A stretch of 64,000 nucleotides of DNA. Origin: Micromonospora vinacea. Its GTDB lineage: Bacteria > Actinomycetota > Actinomycetes > Mycobacteriales > Micromonosporaceae. The number at the start of each line of letters is the position of its first letter. Positions within the stretch are counted from its first letter, which is position 1. Below the pieces are notes generated by a model that was not told the origin of the DNA, made no database searches, and saw nothing but the letters and a program-made list of their open reading frames with translations. Positions 41,812 to 50,210 of the stretch are shown here, piece by piece. Both the position numbers and the translations under genes were made by a program. The stretch spans positions 310,001 to 374,000 of the forward strand of contig NZ_JADOTY010000001.1 in assembly GCF_015751785.1 (NCBI RefSeq), given 5' to 3'.

Positions 41812-42999
41812 ATGAAGCACCGCATCGTCGTCCTCGGAGCGGGGTACGCCGGAGCCATGGCCGCCGGGCGCCTCGCCAAGCGGCTGCACGCCGACGACAC
41901 CGAGATCACCGTCGTCAACGCCGACGCGGATTTCGTCGAGCGGGTCCGTATGCACCAACTCGCCACCGGGCAGGACCTCAAGCGCCGCCCGCTAAGCGAG
42001 GTCTTCGCCGGCACCGCAGTCACGCCTCGGCTGGCACGGGTCACCGCCGTCGACGTCGACCGCAGGACCGTCGCGCTCGCCGACGACCACGGCGTCGACG
42101 AGATCGCCTACGACACACTCGTCTACGCCCTCGGTAGCGCTACCGCCGACCATGGCGTTCCCGGGGTGGCCGAGCACGCGTACGACATCGCCGGCAGGTC
42201 CTCGGCGCTGCGTTTGCGCGACCGCCTCGCCCACCTCGCGGCCGGCGGGACCGTGCTCGTCGTCGGCGGGGGACTCACCGGCCTCGAAGCGGTCACCGAG
42301 ATCGCGGAGGCCCGACCGGACCTCGACGTCGCGCTCGCCGCCCGTGGCGGGCTCGGCGACTGGCTCAACGGCAAGGCGCAGCAGCACCTGCGCGGCGTCT
42401 GCGACCGGCTCGGCATCACCGTGCACCAGCACGCCGACATCGCGCGGGTCGAGGCGGCCGGTGCCGTGACCCGCGACGGCCGGGAGATCCCGGCCCAGGT
42501 GACAGTGTGGACGACCGGCTTCGCCGTGCACCCCATCGCCGCCGCCACGACCCTGGCGGTCGCGGACACCGGGCAGATCATTGTCGACGCCAGCATGCGG
42601 TCGGTCTCACACCCCGAGGTGTACGCGGTGGGCGACGCCGCGATCGCCGAAGGGCCGGGCGGCAAGCCACTGCGGATGTCCTGCGCGTCGGGCATCCCGA
42701 TGGCCTGGCAGGCCGCCGACGCCATCGCCGCACGGCTGACCGGTCGGGCGAAGTTCCCCAAGGCCCCGCTGCGCTACTTCAACCAGTGCATCAGCCTCGG
42801 CCGCCGCGACGGCATCATCCAGTACGTGACCGCCGACGACCGGGCCAGGCCGGCCCAGCTCACCGGGAAGCTGGCGGCCCGGTACAAGGAGTTCGTCTGC
42901 ACGGGCGCCGCCTGGAGCATCTCCCACCCGGTGCTCTACCCGGTGCGCCGCCACCGCGTCGTCCCGACCCGAACGGAGATCCGCACGGCCGCGTCCTGA
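41812..42999 (+). CDS. NAD(P)/FAD-dependent oxidoreductase (NDH-2-like)
   Basis: This 395-aa two-dinucleotide-binding flavoprotein has the FAD motif VVLGAGYAGAMAA at the N-terminus, the NAD(P) motif VLVVGGGLTGLE (about 147-158) and the second FAD motif VYAVGDAA (about 270). Layout and size fit type II NADH dehydrogenase-like or FerR-like disulfide-reductase-family enzymes without redox cysteines. It follows sigJ with 82 bp between and is presumably transcribed by SigJ; TGTCAGGAAT at 41750 could be part of an ECF41-type -35 element, but the match is poor. The ATG at 41812 has ACAGGAG upstream. Confidence 0.85.
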   Translation: MKHRIVVLGAGYAGAMAAGRLAKRLHADDTEITVVNADADFVERVRMHQLATGQDLKRRPLSEVFAGTAVTPRLARVTAVDVDRRTVALADDHGVDEIAYDTLVYALGSATADHGVPGVAEHAYDIAGRSSALRLRDRLAHLAAGGTVLVVGGGLTGLEAVTEIAEARPDLDVALAARGGLGDWLNGKAQQHLRGVCDRLGITVHQHADIARVEAAGAVTRDGREIPAQVTVWTTGFAVHPIAAATTLAVADTGQIIVDASMRSVSHPEVYAVGDAAIAEGPGGKPLRMSCASGIPMAWQAADAIAARLTGRAKFPKAPLRYFNQCISLGRRDGIIQYVTADDRARPAQLTGKLAARYKEFVCTGAAWSISHPVLYPVRRHRVVPTRTEIRTAAS

Positions 43000-43025
43000 C
43001 AGGTGGCTGAGGCACAGCCGCGTCC

Positions 43026-43547
43026 TCACGGGCTTACCGAGGGCGCGTTCCTCTGGAGATACCGCATCAACGACCGCCTGCCCAACTTCAACGCTGCGCT
43101 GGTGACCGCCTGATCACGTTGATGGGAGAGCTCGGCAAACCGTGCTCGCACATCGGTCAGCGGTTGGTGTGGCGCCCAGATGGTCCGGAAGGCCCTGGCC
43201 TGGTCGGCCAGGGACTGGTTGGCCGCAGCGGAGGTGAACGCCACTTCGCTGCGGTGGGCGGCCCCGGAACTGCTGGCTACCGAGGCGAGGCCGGCGGCCA
43301 CCAGGGCCGCGAGCGCAGCTGCCGTGCCCAGCTCGGCGGAAGCCAGCCCGGCCGCCCCCGACGCGCCTGCGAGGACCGCCGACGAGACAGTGGTCAGGGT
43401 GTTCCAGCGTTGCCAAAACGCGGCTTGCCTCCGCTGAAGTGAAGCCCAGGAGTCGTGCCGCTGTTCGAGCAACTCGGCTTCAGCGATGAAGACGGCGCGC
43501 TCCTGCTGCTCCCCATCCACGGATCGCATTGTGTCAGAGGTCCGCAC
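43026..43547 (-). CDS. SLATT-domain (2TM) protein
   Basis: The protein has 173 residues from GTG 43547, 5 nt after AGGAGG. It has a helical N-terminus, the RWNTLTT motif, two closely spaced Ala/Gly-rich membrane helices (about 52-70 and 74-92), then a helix with AAHRSEVAFTSAAANQSLADQARAF (residues ~97-121). This is the layout of SLATT domains (SMODS/SLOG-associated 2TM effectors), predicted pore-forming effectors of nucleotide-signalling defence systems. No SMODS, SLOG or other sensor gene is adjacent, so the function remains open. It is divergent from the membrane protein gene at 43591. Confidence 0.6.
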   Translation of the reverse strand: MRTSDTMRSVDGEQQERAVFIAEAELLEQRHDSWASLQRRQAAFWQRWNTLTTVSSAVLAGASGAAGLASAELGTAAALAALVAAGLASVASSSGAAHRSEVAFTSAAANQSLADQARAFRTIWAPHQPLTDVRARFAELSHQRDQAVTSAALKLGRRSLMRYLQRNAPSVSP

Positions 43548-43590
43548 GGCCGCCTCCTGACCGGCCGTGAGCCAGCCCTAGGCTGTCGCA

Positions 43591-44175
43591 ATGGCGGCGG
43601 AACAAGTGTTGATCGATCTCGACGAACACGGTCATGAGCCGGTCGAACGCAGTGGCATCACTCAGCGGAACGTCGCGAACAGTCGGAAGACGCTCCTTCA
43701 ACTCGTCGCCGCCTTCGTGATCGGTGTGGTGCTCGGCGGCATCGGTGTCGGCGAGTTGCGAGACTCCCGCGCACAGCGCGAGCGGTCCACTGTGGTCGCC
43801 CTCGTGGCCCTACCCGAGTCGGGCTATTCGGGAGGCTCGAACTCCAGGGGAACCGTCCGGCTGAACGGGCAGCTGACAATGATCAACACCGGCCCCGCGC
43901 CGATCACGATTCGCGCCGTCCATGCGGAAAGGCTGGGCGTCCAGGTGCGCGCGATCGGTCAGGCCCGGCAGGTACGCCCGGGCGGCATCGGCCAGATCCT
44001 CGTCGACCTGCAATTGGATTGCTCGACCGCGTTCCAGCCGGAGCCGTTGTCGATGCGGTTCTCCGTCGAGACCGAGGACAAGCGGCTCAGAGAGGTGCGC
44101 TACCCGGTCGCTCTCGTCGGAAGCGCCTGGCAGGAAGACGCCCTGCTCATGTGCGAGCCCAGGCTCGACTCGTAG
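43591..44175 (+). CDS. Single-TM protein with extracytoplasmic beta domain
   Basis: The 194-aa protein has one membrane helix (about 35-53, LLQLVAAFVIGVVLGGIGVG) after a polar N-terminus and a beta-rich C-terminal domain (GTVRLNGQLTMINTGPAPITI, then LSMRFSVETEDKRLREVRYPV). Two cysteines (LDCSTAF and LMCEP) could form a disulfide. I do not recognise a family. TAGGCT (43579-43584) lies 6 nt before the ATG, so it is probably leaderless. It is divergent from the SLATT-type gene, and the two may be functionally linked. Confidence 0.65.
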   Translation: MAAEQVLIDLDEHGHEPVERSGITQRNVANSRKTLLQLVAAFVIGVVLGGIGVGELRDSRAQRERSTVVALVALPESGYSGGSNSRGTVRLNGQLTMINTGPAPITIRAVHAERLGVQVRAIGQARQVRPGGIGQILVDLQLDCSTAFQPEPLSMRFSVETEDKRLREVRYPVALVGSAWQEDALLMCEPRLDS

Positions 44176-44303
44176 CCGGACGGTTTGATCGGCTCGTCTG
44201 CTGAGCCCGGGGTCACTGCTACCTGTCCCCGTAGTGATACCGGCAGGCGATGTACCTCACCCCGACGACACGACGCGGCAGAAGTCCGGCCGCGTGGCGT
44301 TGT

Positions 44304-44341
44304 CGGGCGGGCCGGAGTCCCGCTGGGCGCCGGCCCGCCCG
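44304..44341 (-). terminator. Perfect 12-bp hairpin after the small peptide gene
   Basis: CGGGCGGGCCGG (44304-44315) and CCGGCCCGCCCG (44330-44341) pair perfectly around a 14-nt loop, 17 nt beyond the peptide gene's stop codon. This would give a transcript of only about 200 nt. Confidence 0.65.
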
Positions 44342-44358
44342 CATTCGCCCGAAGCTGA

Positions 44359-44460
44359 TTACCAGCCGTGACCCCAACCGGCTTGAGCTGGCGCGGCCAT
44401 CCAGGTGACGGCCAGGATGGCGCCGAGGGCCGTTGCGTAGATAACACGACGGATTCGCAT
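44359..44460 (-). CDS. Tiny secreted peptide (33 aa)
   Basis: A 33-codon gene with ribosome site GAGGGAG 5 nt before ATG 44460 and stop TAA at 44359-44361. The peptide is a near-complete Sec signal peptide: basic start MRIRRVIY, hydrophobic core to about residue 21, then the cleavage motif APAQA, leaving a predicted mature hexapeptide GWGHGW. The Gly/Trp/His composition might bind copper, or the product may be processed into a signal; both ideas are speculative. It has its own terminator and lies alone in a 520-bp gap. The remainder of the gap, 44461-44696, holds only candidate promoters. Confidence 0.65.
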   Translation of the reverse strand: MRIRRVIYATALGAILAVTWMAAPAQAGWGHGW

Positions 44461-44696
44461 GAAGTCTCCCTCTCAAGGGGTGTGTGCTGCCGTCTGGATA
44501 GGCGACAGCGCTGACGGATCGTTGGGGCCCCCACGTATCGGCGAAACTCGTCACCCAATCCTGCTGGCCAGCGTCCCGGGTGACCGGACATCAGCGTATT
44601 GACGCCAGCTCGGCGTCCGCTACGGTCGATGCCTGTTCCGTACAGCCGCGTCCTGTCCGGGCTGCTCACGGGTCTGTCCGGAGTTGTTCGGGGCGC

Positions 44697-45917
44697 TCAG
44701 ATCGGCTGCTTCCGCGCGACCAGGTGAACCAGCATCAGCGCCGTCCTCTTGTCGGGCTGCACGAACGCGGTGCGGATCAGGTACGTGCCACGCGCCAGGT
44801 CCGCGGTGAGGTGGGTGGTGTGCTCCAGCCCGTCGCCGCTGTAGGCGGAGTCGAACAACTCGGCTGGCCCGCTGGTCGTCCACGTACCCGCGTCTTCCCA
44901 GTCGGCGATCTCGACCGCCCGGGGAACGAGGCGGACGACCTCTGCCTCCGAGGCCGCGTAGAGCCACCGCACGAAGATCCGCCGGTCCGGGAGGTACGTG
45001 GTGGAGGCCGGTTCGTCGGCCAGAACGAGCGCCTGGTCGGCACCGACCTCAATCACCCCCACGTGACCGTCGACCCGGCAGGCCCGGTCGTAGTCACCCC
45101 AGGAGTCATCGTCGTCGTCCGACGCGCCCTTCCACTCGCCGAGCGCTGTCGTCGGCACAACGATGAGCGGCCCGCCGCCCGAATCGACCCACGGCAGCAG
45201 ACTGACCGGCGTGCGCGTACGCGCGAGGACGTGGGCCAGGTCGGTCATGTCGGTCACGACCGCGTCGGCACCGGCGGCGGCGAGACGTTCGGCCTTGCCG
45301 GGTTTGTTGGCGTACCCGATGCAGGCGACACCGGCGGCTCGGGCGGCTTCGACGTCGGTGACCGCGTCACCGACCAGAACAGCGGCATCGGGTGCGACCT
45401 TCAGCTCTTGCAGGGCCTGCACAACGGGCGCCGGGTTGGGCTTCAGCAGATCGGGGTGCTCGCCCCGACCGATGACGGCGGCGAAGTAGCGGGCCCGGTC
45501 GCGGCGCCCGAGGTAGGCGCCGATTGCTGCGGCGGAGTTGTTGCTGACGATGGCGAGGGGACGCCCGGTCGCCAGGCATGCCGCGACCACGTCGAAGGCT
45601 CCGATCGTCGTCTCCGCGGATGCCGCTGCCTCGATCTCCGCCGCCGCCAGTGCCGCACCGACGACGCCCACCAGTTCGGGCGCGAACACAGCTGTCGCGC
45701 GGTACAGCTCCAGCGGGTCGTCCCCGTCGCGCAGTTCGTCGGGCAGGACGACGCCCCGGCCGACGATCAGCTGACGCAGGTCGGCGGCGATGCGCGGCGC
45801 GGCCCTGCTGCCGAACAGGCGGCAGATCGGACCGTCGAAGTCGACGAGGACGGCCTCGGCCCGCTCGACGATGTCGGCGAGCCGGTCAGCTGGCCGTTCT
45901 GCCTCGATCGTCACCAC
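44697..45917 (-). CDS. HAD-family hydrolase fused to an Imm21 immunity domain
   Basis: The protein has 406 residues, starting at GTG 45917 (GGGAG upstream). Residues 1-225 are a HAD phosphatase with all four motifs: DFDGP, VSNNS, Lys in LLKPNP and VGDAVTD. Residues ~240-406 match Immunity protein 21: WVDSGGGPLIVVP, DYDRACRVDG, VGADQALVLADEP, RIFVRWLYA and the tail DAGTWTTSGPAELFDSA. Imm21 is found in polymorphic-toxin immunity loci; no toxin is encoded nearby, so this may be an orphan immunity protein with an added enzymatic domain. The join lies in one uninterrupted frame and both halves share the same base composition. Confidence 0.85.
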   Translation of the reverse strand: MVTIEAERPADRLADIVERAEAVLVDFDGPICRLFGSRAAPRIAADLRQLIVGRGVVLPDELRDGDDPLELYRATAVFAPELVGVVGAALAAAEIEAAASAETTIGAFDVVAACLATGRPLAIVSNNSAAAIGAYLGRRDRARYFAAVIGRGEHPDLLKPNPAPVVQALQELKVAPDAAVLVGDAVTDVEAARAAGVACIGYANKPGKAERLAAAGADAVVTDMTDLAHVLARTRTPVSLLPWVDSGGGPLIVVPTTALGEWKGASDDDDDSWGDYDRACRVDGHVGVIEVGADQALVLADEPASTTYLPDRRIFVRWLYAASEAEVVRLVPRAVEIADWEDAGTWTTSGPAELFDSAYSGDGLEHTTHLTADLARGTYLIRTAFVQPDKRTALMLVHLVARKQPI

Positions 45918-45970
45918 GCGCTCCCGTGGACCGTCTTCTCCGTCAAGGCTGTCGATCCTAGAGACCGGCC

Positions 45971-46002
45971 CGGGCCGAGCCGTCCTGGGACGGCTCGGCC
46001 CG
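45971..46002 (-). terminator. 32-nt near-perfect hairpin terminator
   Basis: CGGGCCGAGCCGTCC (45971-45985) and GGACGGCTCGGCCCG (45988-46002) pair over 15 bp with a 2-nt gap. It lies just after the stop of the sigma-linked membrane protein gene and upstream of the HAD-Imm21 gene. Confidence 0.7.
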
Positions 46003-46014
46003 CGTGCCGCTGCG

Positions 46015-47442
46015 TCAGGGTGTCACCCGGGTGGCCGGGCTGTCGCCCGGCAGACCTCCGGCGTCGCTGGCCGTCTCCACCGGAGGCAACGGCGTGGTCC
46101 CGAGGACACCACCATTTCTGGAGTACGCGGTGAGAGTGGCCGGCTCATCCGGCGATACCCGGGTGGTGCCGGCGTTCGACCCGTCGAGCGTGACAGTGGC
46201 CGGGGGTGCGCCGCCGACCGTCACCGTGACGCGGGCCGCGTCCGGCGGGGCGATCACCCGCACCTGGCCTGTGGGAGGCCGGGCGCCGTCCTCGGTCCGG
46301 ACCCGCCAGCCGATCGGTCGCTTGTCGACGCCCTCCGCCGGCAACAGCAACCGCAGGTCGGTCCACCAACCGGTCCGGTCGTCGCCGTGCATGGCGTACG
46401 CGATCACTCCGCCGCCGGCCGGTTGCAGGGTGAGCAGCGCGGCGGCCTGGCCGTGATCGCGGCCCGACCACCGCACCCGTACCGTCGTGCCGACGGCCGG
46501 CAGGTGGCTGTCCTGAAGTGCCGTGTGGACGAAGTTGCGCAGGTTGGCCTCGTCGAGCGGCGTACCGAGGGCGGGTTGGCGAGCGCCCGTGAGCAGGGCG
46601 TCTATCTCCGGCCCGGTCGGATCGAGCCCGGCGTACGGGCCGCCGCCCAGACCGCCCTGGAAGAAAACCCGGTCGCCGCGGCTGACCCGGACGACGGGTT
46701 CGTGCGGAAGCGGTTCGCGAGGCAGGACGGCGAACCCGACACCTGCCCCGTCCGCCCTGGCGATGTCCTGGTACTCCACAGTCCCCCTCGACGTGTACCG
46801 GGGTTCGCCACTGATCGTCACTGTGGATTCGGCCGGACCCACGGCGACCGCGAACCCGGCCCGGTCCGGGTAGGCCCGCATCAATGTCATCACCGGGTCG
46901 TCACCCTCGCTGTGGCCGCCGTAGCGCATCTGCTGGGCACCGGCCCCGGCCGGGCCCACGTACCAGACCAGTGCCTGCCTGGTCAGCAGGCCGAACCGCA
47001 GCGGCACGGCGACCAGCGCGACCCGGTGGCCCGGCTGGTCACTGCCGTAGATCAGACGGATCCGGTCACGGTCGCCGATCTTCCAGGCACCCACCGGGGC
47101 GTCGAGTCTCACCGGCGGATCGGTGCTGATCCGCGCCCGCAGTGCGTCCAGCCAGGCCTGGTCCCCGGCCAGCGCCCCCCGCGCTGGCGCGTCGAGCAGC
47201 GCCGTCGGAGTGGCGGCGACCGCGATGCCAGGGGCCCATCCGGGCAGCGGAACCACGTTGGTCTGGACCCCGACGAGCGCGACCCCGACCGCGGCGGCCA
47301 CCGCCGTCCGGGCCAGCCGCGTCCGCTGGTGCCGTCGCTCGCGGCGGGCGAACCCGGGCCATGGGTCCTCGGGTACGTCGACGCCGCGCGCGGCGTGCCG
47401 CAGCGCGGGACCGACAGTCGACTGAGCGAAGCTCTCGGTCAT
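46015..47442 (-). CDS. Membrane-anchored protein paired with SigE-family sigma factor
   Basis: This 475-aa protein has a cytoplasmic N-terminus of about 43 residues (ARGVDVPEDPWPGFARRERRH), one membrane helix (about 45-62) and a large beta-rich external domain. The layout fits the sigma-linked membrane proteins of actinomycete SigE-type operons, in which the short cytoplasmic part may act as an anti-sigma element; no zinc-binding HxxxCxxC motif is seen. Its start overlaps the sigma factor stop by 4 nt, and a strong terminator follows. Confidence 0.72.
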   Translation of the reverse strand: MTESFAQSTVGPALRHAARGVDVPEDPWPGFARRERRHQRTRLARTAVAAAVGVALVGVQTNVVPLPGWAPGIAVAATPTALLDAPARGALAGDQAWLDALRARISTDPPVRLDAPVGAWKIGDRDRIRLIYGSDQPGHRVALVAVPLRFGLLTRQALVWYVGPAGAGAQQMRYGGHSEGDDPVMTLMRAYPDRAGFAVAVGPAESTVTISGEPRYTSRGTVEYQDIARADGAGVGFAVLPREPLPHEPVVRVSRGDRVFFQGGLGGGPYAGLDPTGPEIDALLTGARQPALGTPLDEANLRNFVHTALQDSHLPAVGTTVRVRWSGRDHGQAAALLTLQPAGGGVIAYAMHGDDRTGWWTDLRLLLPAEGVDKRPIGWRVRTEDGARPPTGQVRVIAPPDAARVTVTVGGAPPATVTLDGSNAGTTRVSPDEPATLTAYSRNGGVLGTTPLPPVETASDAGGLPGDSPATRVTP

Positions 47443-47969
47443 GCCAGTTCCTCCTCGATCCGAACCGGGGACTGAGCGGTGGGTGGGGCGAAGTCGCTCC
47501 GCAGCCGGGCCAACCCGCGCGACGCCTGGCTCTTCACCGCGCCGACGGAGCAGCCGAGAACCTTGGCGGTGTCCGCCTCGCTGAGGTCCTCGAAGTAGCG
47601 CAGCACCAGCACCGCCTGCGTCCTGGGCGGTAACCGCCGCAAAGCGGCGAGGAGTAGTTGCCGCTGCTCCACCTGCACGTACGCGTCATGCGTCGGCTGG
47701 CTGTCGAAGGTCAGCAGCGGCACCTCCAACGGCCGCCGCCGACGCCGCCAGGAGATCGCCGTGTTGACCATCGCCCGGCGTACGTAGACCTCGGGCGCGT
47801 CCCTGCGCAGCACCCGCCCCCAGCGCCGATGGGTCTTCTCCAACGCCGACTGCGTCAGGTCCTCGGCGGTCCCCCGGTCACCGGTCAGCAGGTAGGCCGT
47901 TCGGAGCAGCGACCCCCACTGCCGTTGGACGAACAGCCGAAACTCTTCGTCGTCGTCGTGCCGACTCAC
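47439..47969 (-). CDS. SigE-family RNA polymerase sigma-70 factor
   Basis: This 176-aa factor starts at GTG 47969 (GGAGG just upstream). Region 2 has FVQRQWGSLLRTAYLLTGDRGTAEDL and region 4 LPPRTQAVLVLRYFEDLSEADTAKVLG, ending with VGAVKSQASRGLARLR. The short length and this spacing are characteristic of the Streptomyces SigE-like SigE-family group in TIGRFAM. It is co-translated with a membrane protein that probably transmits or blocks its activity. The stimulus is not evident. Confidence 0.9.
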   Translation of the reverse strand: MSRHDDDEEFRLFVQRQWGSLLRTAYLLTGDRGTAEDLTQSALEKTHRRWGRVLRRDAPEVYVRRAMVNTAISWRRRRRPLEVPLLTFDSQPTHDAYVQVEQRQLLLAALRRLPPRTQAVLVLRYFEDLSEADTAKVLGCSVGAVKSQASRGLARLRSDFAPPTAQSPVRIEEELA

Positions 47970-48067
47970 GCCACCTCCAGGTCGCGTCCACCTCGCGTCT
48001 AAGTGCGGACGCAGAGTGAGACGCCACCTGCGGCGTCCGGGGTTGAGTGGAAGATCGCTCGCCGGGC

Positions 48068-48379
48068 TCACGCCTCCGGTTGGTGACCCGTGGACGGCCC
48101 ATCGGAATCAGCCTGGCGCTCGGCCAGCCAACTGGCGTGTCCTTTGAGCAGGTATCCAACCCAGTAGATCGCGAAGAGGATCAGGAAGCACGCGAAGAAC
48201 ACTCCCGAGATGATGCTCGCGAGAATGAGCGCTCCCTCGCCGTCGCTCAGCCCGTAGGTCGCGAAGCTAAAGACGCCCAGGAGGAAGAAAAGGACCATGT
48301 AGAGCGGCAGTGTTGAATTGTCTGCCGGGTGGGACGCCCGAGGCGGCCAAGGGACGCGGGGGTCGCTGCTGATCATCAT
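48068..48379 (-). CDS. Small two-TM membrane protein
   Basis: The protein has about 103 residues; ATG 48376 is 6 nt after CATACT, favouring it slightly over ATG 48379. Two strongly hydrophobic helices (about 25-45 and 51-76, LPLYMVLFFLLGVFSFATYG and IISGVFFACFLILFAIYWVG) are followed by a charged C-terminal tail. I do not recognise a family. It is a separate unit, 98 bp upstream of the SigE-type gene on the same strand. Confidence 0.6.
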   Translation of the reverse strand: MMISSDPRVPWPPRASHPADNSTLPLYMVLFFLLGVFSFATYGLSDGEGALILASIISGVFFACFLILFAIYWVGYLLKGHASWLAERQADSDGPSTGHQPEA

Positions 48380-48469
48380 GTGAGTATGAGCGGCTCGCTC
48401 AAGCGCGGAATCCCGCTCCGCGTCGACCCATGAGGTCGATGCGGAGCGGGACCGTGGACGGTCTACCGG

Positions 48470-49354
48470 TTAGAACCCGTCCCATTGGCGGGCCGAGCAT
48501 TTCCAGGTCTTCCCGCCATCCTGCGAGATGCAGACCACGAGGAGCTTCCCGAGGAACGGCAGGTTGAGGGTGAAGATGTGGGCCTTGGTCTTCGCGTACA
48601 CGACGCCGGAGTTCTCGGCGATGTCGGCCAGTGCCCAGCCGGGGTCCGGTCGGTCCACTGTCGCCACCCGGCGCATCGACTGGATGTCCTTGCCGTCGAG
48701 CAGCGTCTTGATCTCGTCCGCCGAGGGCTCGCCGTCGCCGATCAGCGTGTCCACCGTGTACGGGCCCTCGACGGCGACGCCGTTGGCCTTCTCGAAGGCG
48801 GCCTTCGTTCCACCGATCGTGGTGCTGCCGGCGAGGTTCAGGGTGAGGATCAGGTCGCCCGTACGGCGCGACAGCAGGCATTCCCAGATGGACTTGCCCG
48901 AGGCGACGCACATGGTCAGGCACCATTCCCGCCCGTCGGGGGTGGACGAGGCGAAGAGCAGGGACGTCGCCGTCCCGCCGTCGCCCCGGCCGTCGTACGC
49001 CCCGTCGGCGAGGTCGGCCATGGTGGTGTCGAGGACGTCACGGCTGCCCGGGATCGTGCCCACGACCTTCACCCCGTCGACCTGCTTACCGGTGGCGAGT
49101 GCTGCGAGTTGGTCGCCGGTGAGGTTCCGGCCGCCGGTGTCGACGGCCAGCACCTTGTCCAGGTCGCCGACGGGCCGGCCGGTCAGGTCCTCGAACTGTT
49201 GAAGCATGGTGCCCGGGGCACCGGGGTGGTCGGTGATCGTCGTCCGGGCGTCACCCTCGGCGGCCTGCGACGGGGCGTACGAAGCGGTCAGCCCGACGAT
49301 CAGGGCGGTCGTGACGATGGTGGCGCGTCTGGTGATGTCCCGCAGAGTTGTCAT
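48470..49354 (-). CDS. Secreted hypothetical protein with Asp-box-like motif
   Basis: This 294-aa protein starts at ATG 49354 (GAGGACAGG upstream). The signal peptide has TRRATIVTTALIVGLTASYAPSQA, split here as residues 9-20 and 21-33, with cleavage near QAA. The mature protein has paired cysteines (WCLTMC, WECLLS, VVCISQ, WKCS) and SQDGGKTW near the C-terminus, an Asp-box-like loop. LTGDQLAALATGKQVDGVKVV resembles TPAQVAALLAGKDDTGVRVL in the neighbouring secreted protein, so the two may be related. No known function is recognised. Confidence 0.65.
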   Translation of the reverse strand: MTTLRDITRRATIVTTALIVGLTASYAPSQAAEGDARTTITDHPGAPGTMLQQFEDLTGRPVGDLDKVLAVDTGGRNLTGDQLAALATGKQVDGVKVVGTIPGSRDVLDTTMADLADGAYDGRGDGGTATSLLFASSTPDGREWCLTMCVASGKSIWECLLSRRTGDLILTLNLAGSTTIGGTKAAFEKANGVAVEGPYTVDTLIGDGEPSADEIKTLLDGKDIQSMRRVATVDRPDPGWALADIAENSGVVYAKTKAHIFTLNLPFLGKLLVVCISQDGGKTWKCSARQWDGF

Positions 49355-49397
49355 CCTGTCCTCATCTCGGTGATCGGTGTCGGCCGGGTGGGACGGG

Positions 49398-50117
49398 CTA
49401 CCAGCGACACGTGACGATGTCGCCGAAGTCGTTGGGGGACCCCAGGTCGCAGTGGTCGTCGATCCACTCACCGATGTCGCCGATCGTGTCCACGATCCAG
49501 GCGATCGCCGACTTGATCGCGCCCCAGATGCTGAAGTAGACGACTGTCGTCTCGGGGGTTCCGCCGGCCTCGTCGATGACGTCCTTCGTCGACATGGCGG
49601 CATTCGGCTTGTCGATGATGTCCAGCACCCGTACCCCGGTGTCGTCCTTGCCGGCCAGCAGCGCCGCGACCTGCGCCGGAGTTCGCTCCTTTCCGTCGTC
49701 GACAGCCACGATCGCGCGGTCGATCAGCACCTCACGGCTGCCGCTGATGGCCTGGGCGATGCCGGTCATCTCGCCAACCGTGAGGTCGTTGCCGAGGGCG
49801 GGGCCGGTGAACCGTCGGACCGAAGCGTCACCGGCCGGGTTGATCTGGATCTCGTCGGCCGTGATCATGTCGTCCGCGCCGAACGGCGCCCAGGCGAACG
49901 TCCACTGCCCGGCGACGCAGCGGAACGCGCCGTACTCCCGGCCCTCGGACGCGGTCTCGGTGCGGAGGATCTTGCCGCGGTCGTCCACGTGCTGGACGAC
50001 GCAGTCGGCGCCCTTCTGCGGCGGCTTGTCGGTCTGGGCCACGGCGGCGGAGGACATGGCCAGCACCGTCCCGCTGACCACCCCGATCACCGCGAGGCGG
50101 TGTGCCAAAAGACTCAT
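49398..50117 (-). CDS. Secreted hypothetical protein
   Basis: The protein has 239 residues from ATG 50117, 6 nt after GGAG; ATG 50129 is also in frame but lacks a spaced ribosome site. Signal peptide MSLLAHRLAVIGVVSGTVL with cleavage near VAQ. The mature part includes AFRCVAGQWTF, a central segment with TPAQVAALLAGKD and a hydrophobic/amphipathic C-terminal helix (WGAIKSAIAWIVDTIGDIGEW) ending in a Cys-containing tail. The gene is 43 bp upstream of the other secreted-protein gene and close to a SARP regulator. I do not recognise the family. Confidence 0.65.
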   Translation of the reverse strand: MSLLAHRLAVIGVVSGTVLAMSSAAVAQTDKPPQKGADCVVQHVDDRGKILRTETASEGREYGAFRCVAGQWTFAWAPFGADDMITADEIQINPAGDASVRRFTGPALGNDLTVGEMTGIAQAISGSREVLIDRAIVAVDDGKERTPAQVAALLAGKDDTGVRVLDIIDKPNAAMSTKDVIDEAGGTPETTVVYFSIWGAIKSAIAWIVDTIGDIGEWIDDHCDLGSPNDFGDIVTCRW

Positions 50118-50210
50118 CGAACGCTCCATTCCTGCTGCGGAAGAAACTGGTGTCCGAAGAGTGCCGGGCCGCGCTGAAGCGCCCCGGAAACGGCGCTGAA
50201 AGCGAGGCGG

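Noticed and set aside
44629..44727. 32-codon plus-strand ORF (MPVPYSRVLSG...)
   Set aside because: The -10-like box is only 2 nt from its ATG, there is no ribosome site and it overlaps the 3' end of the HAD-Imm21 gene.
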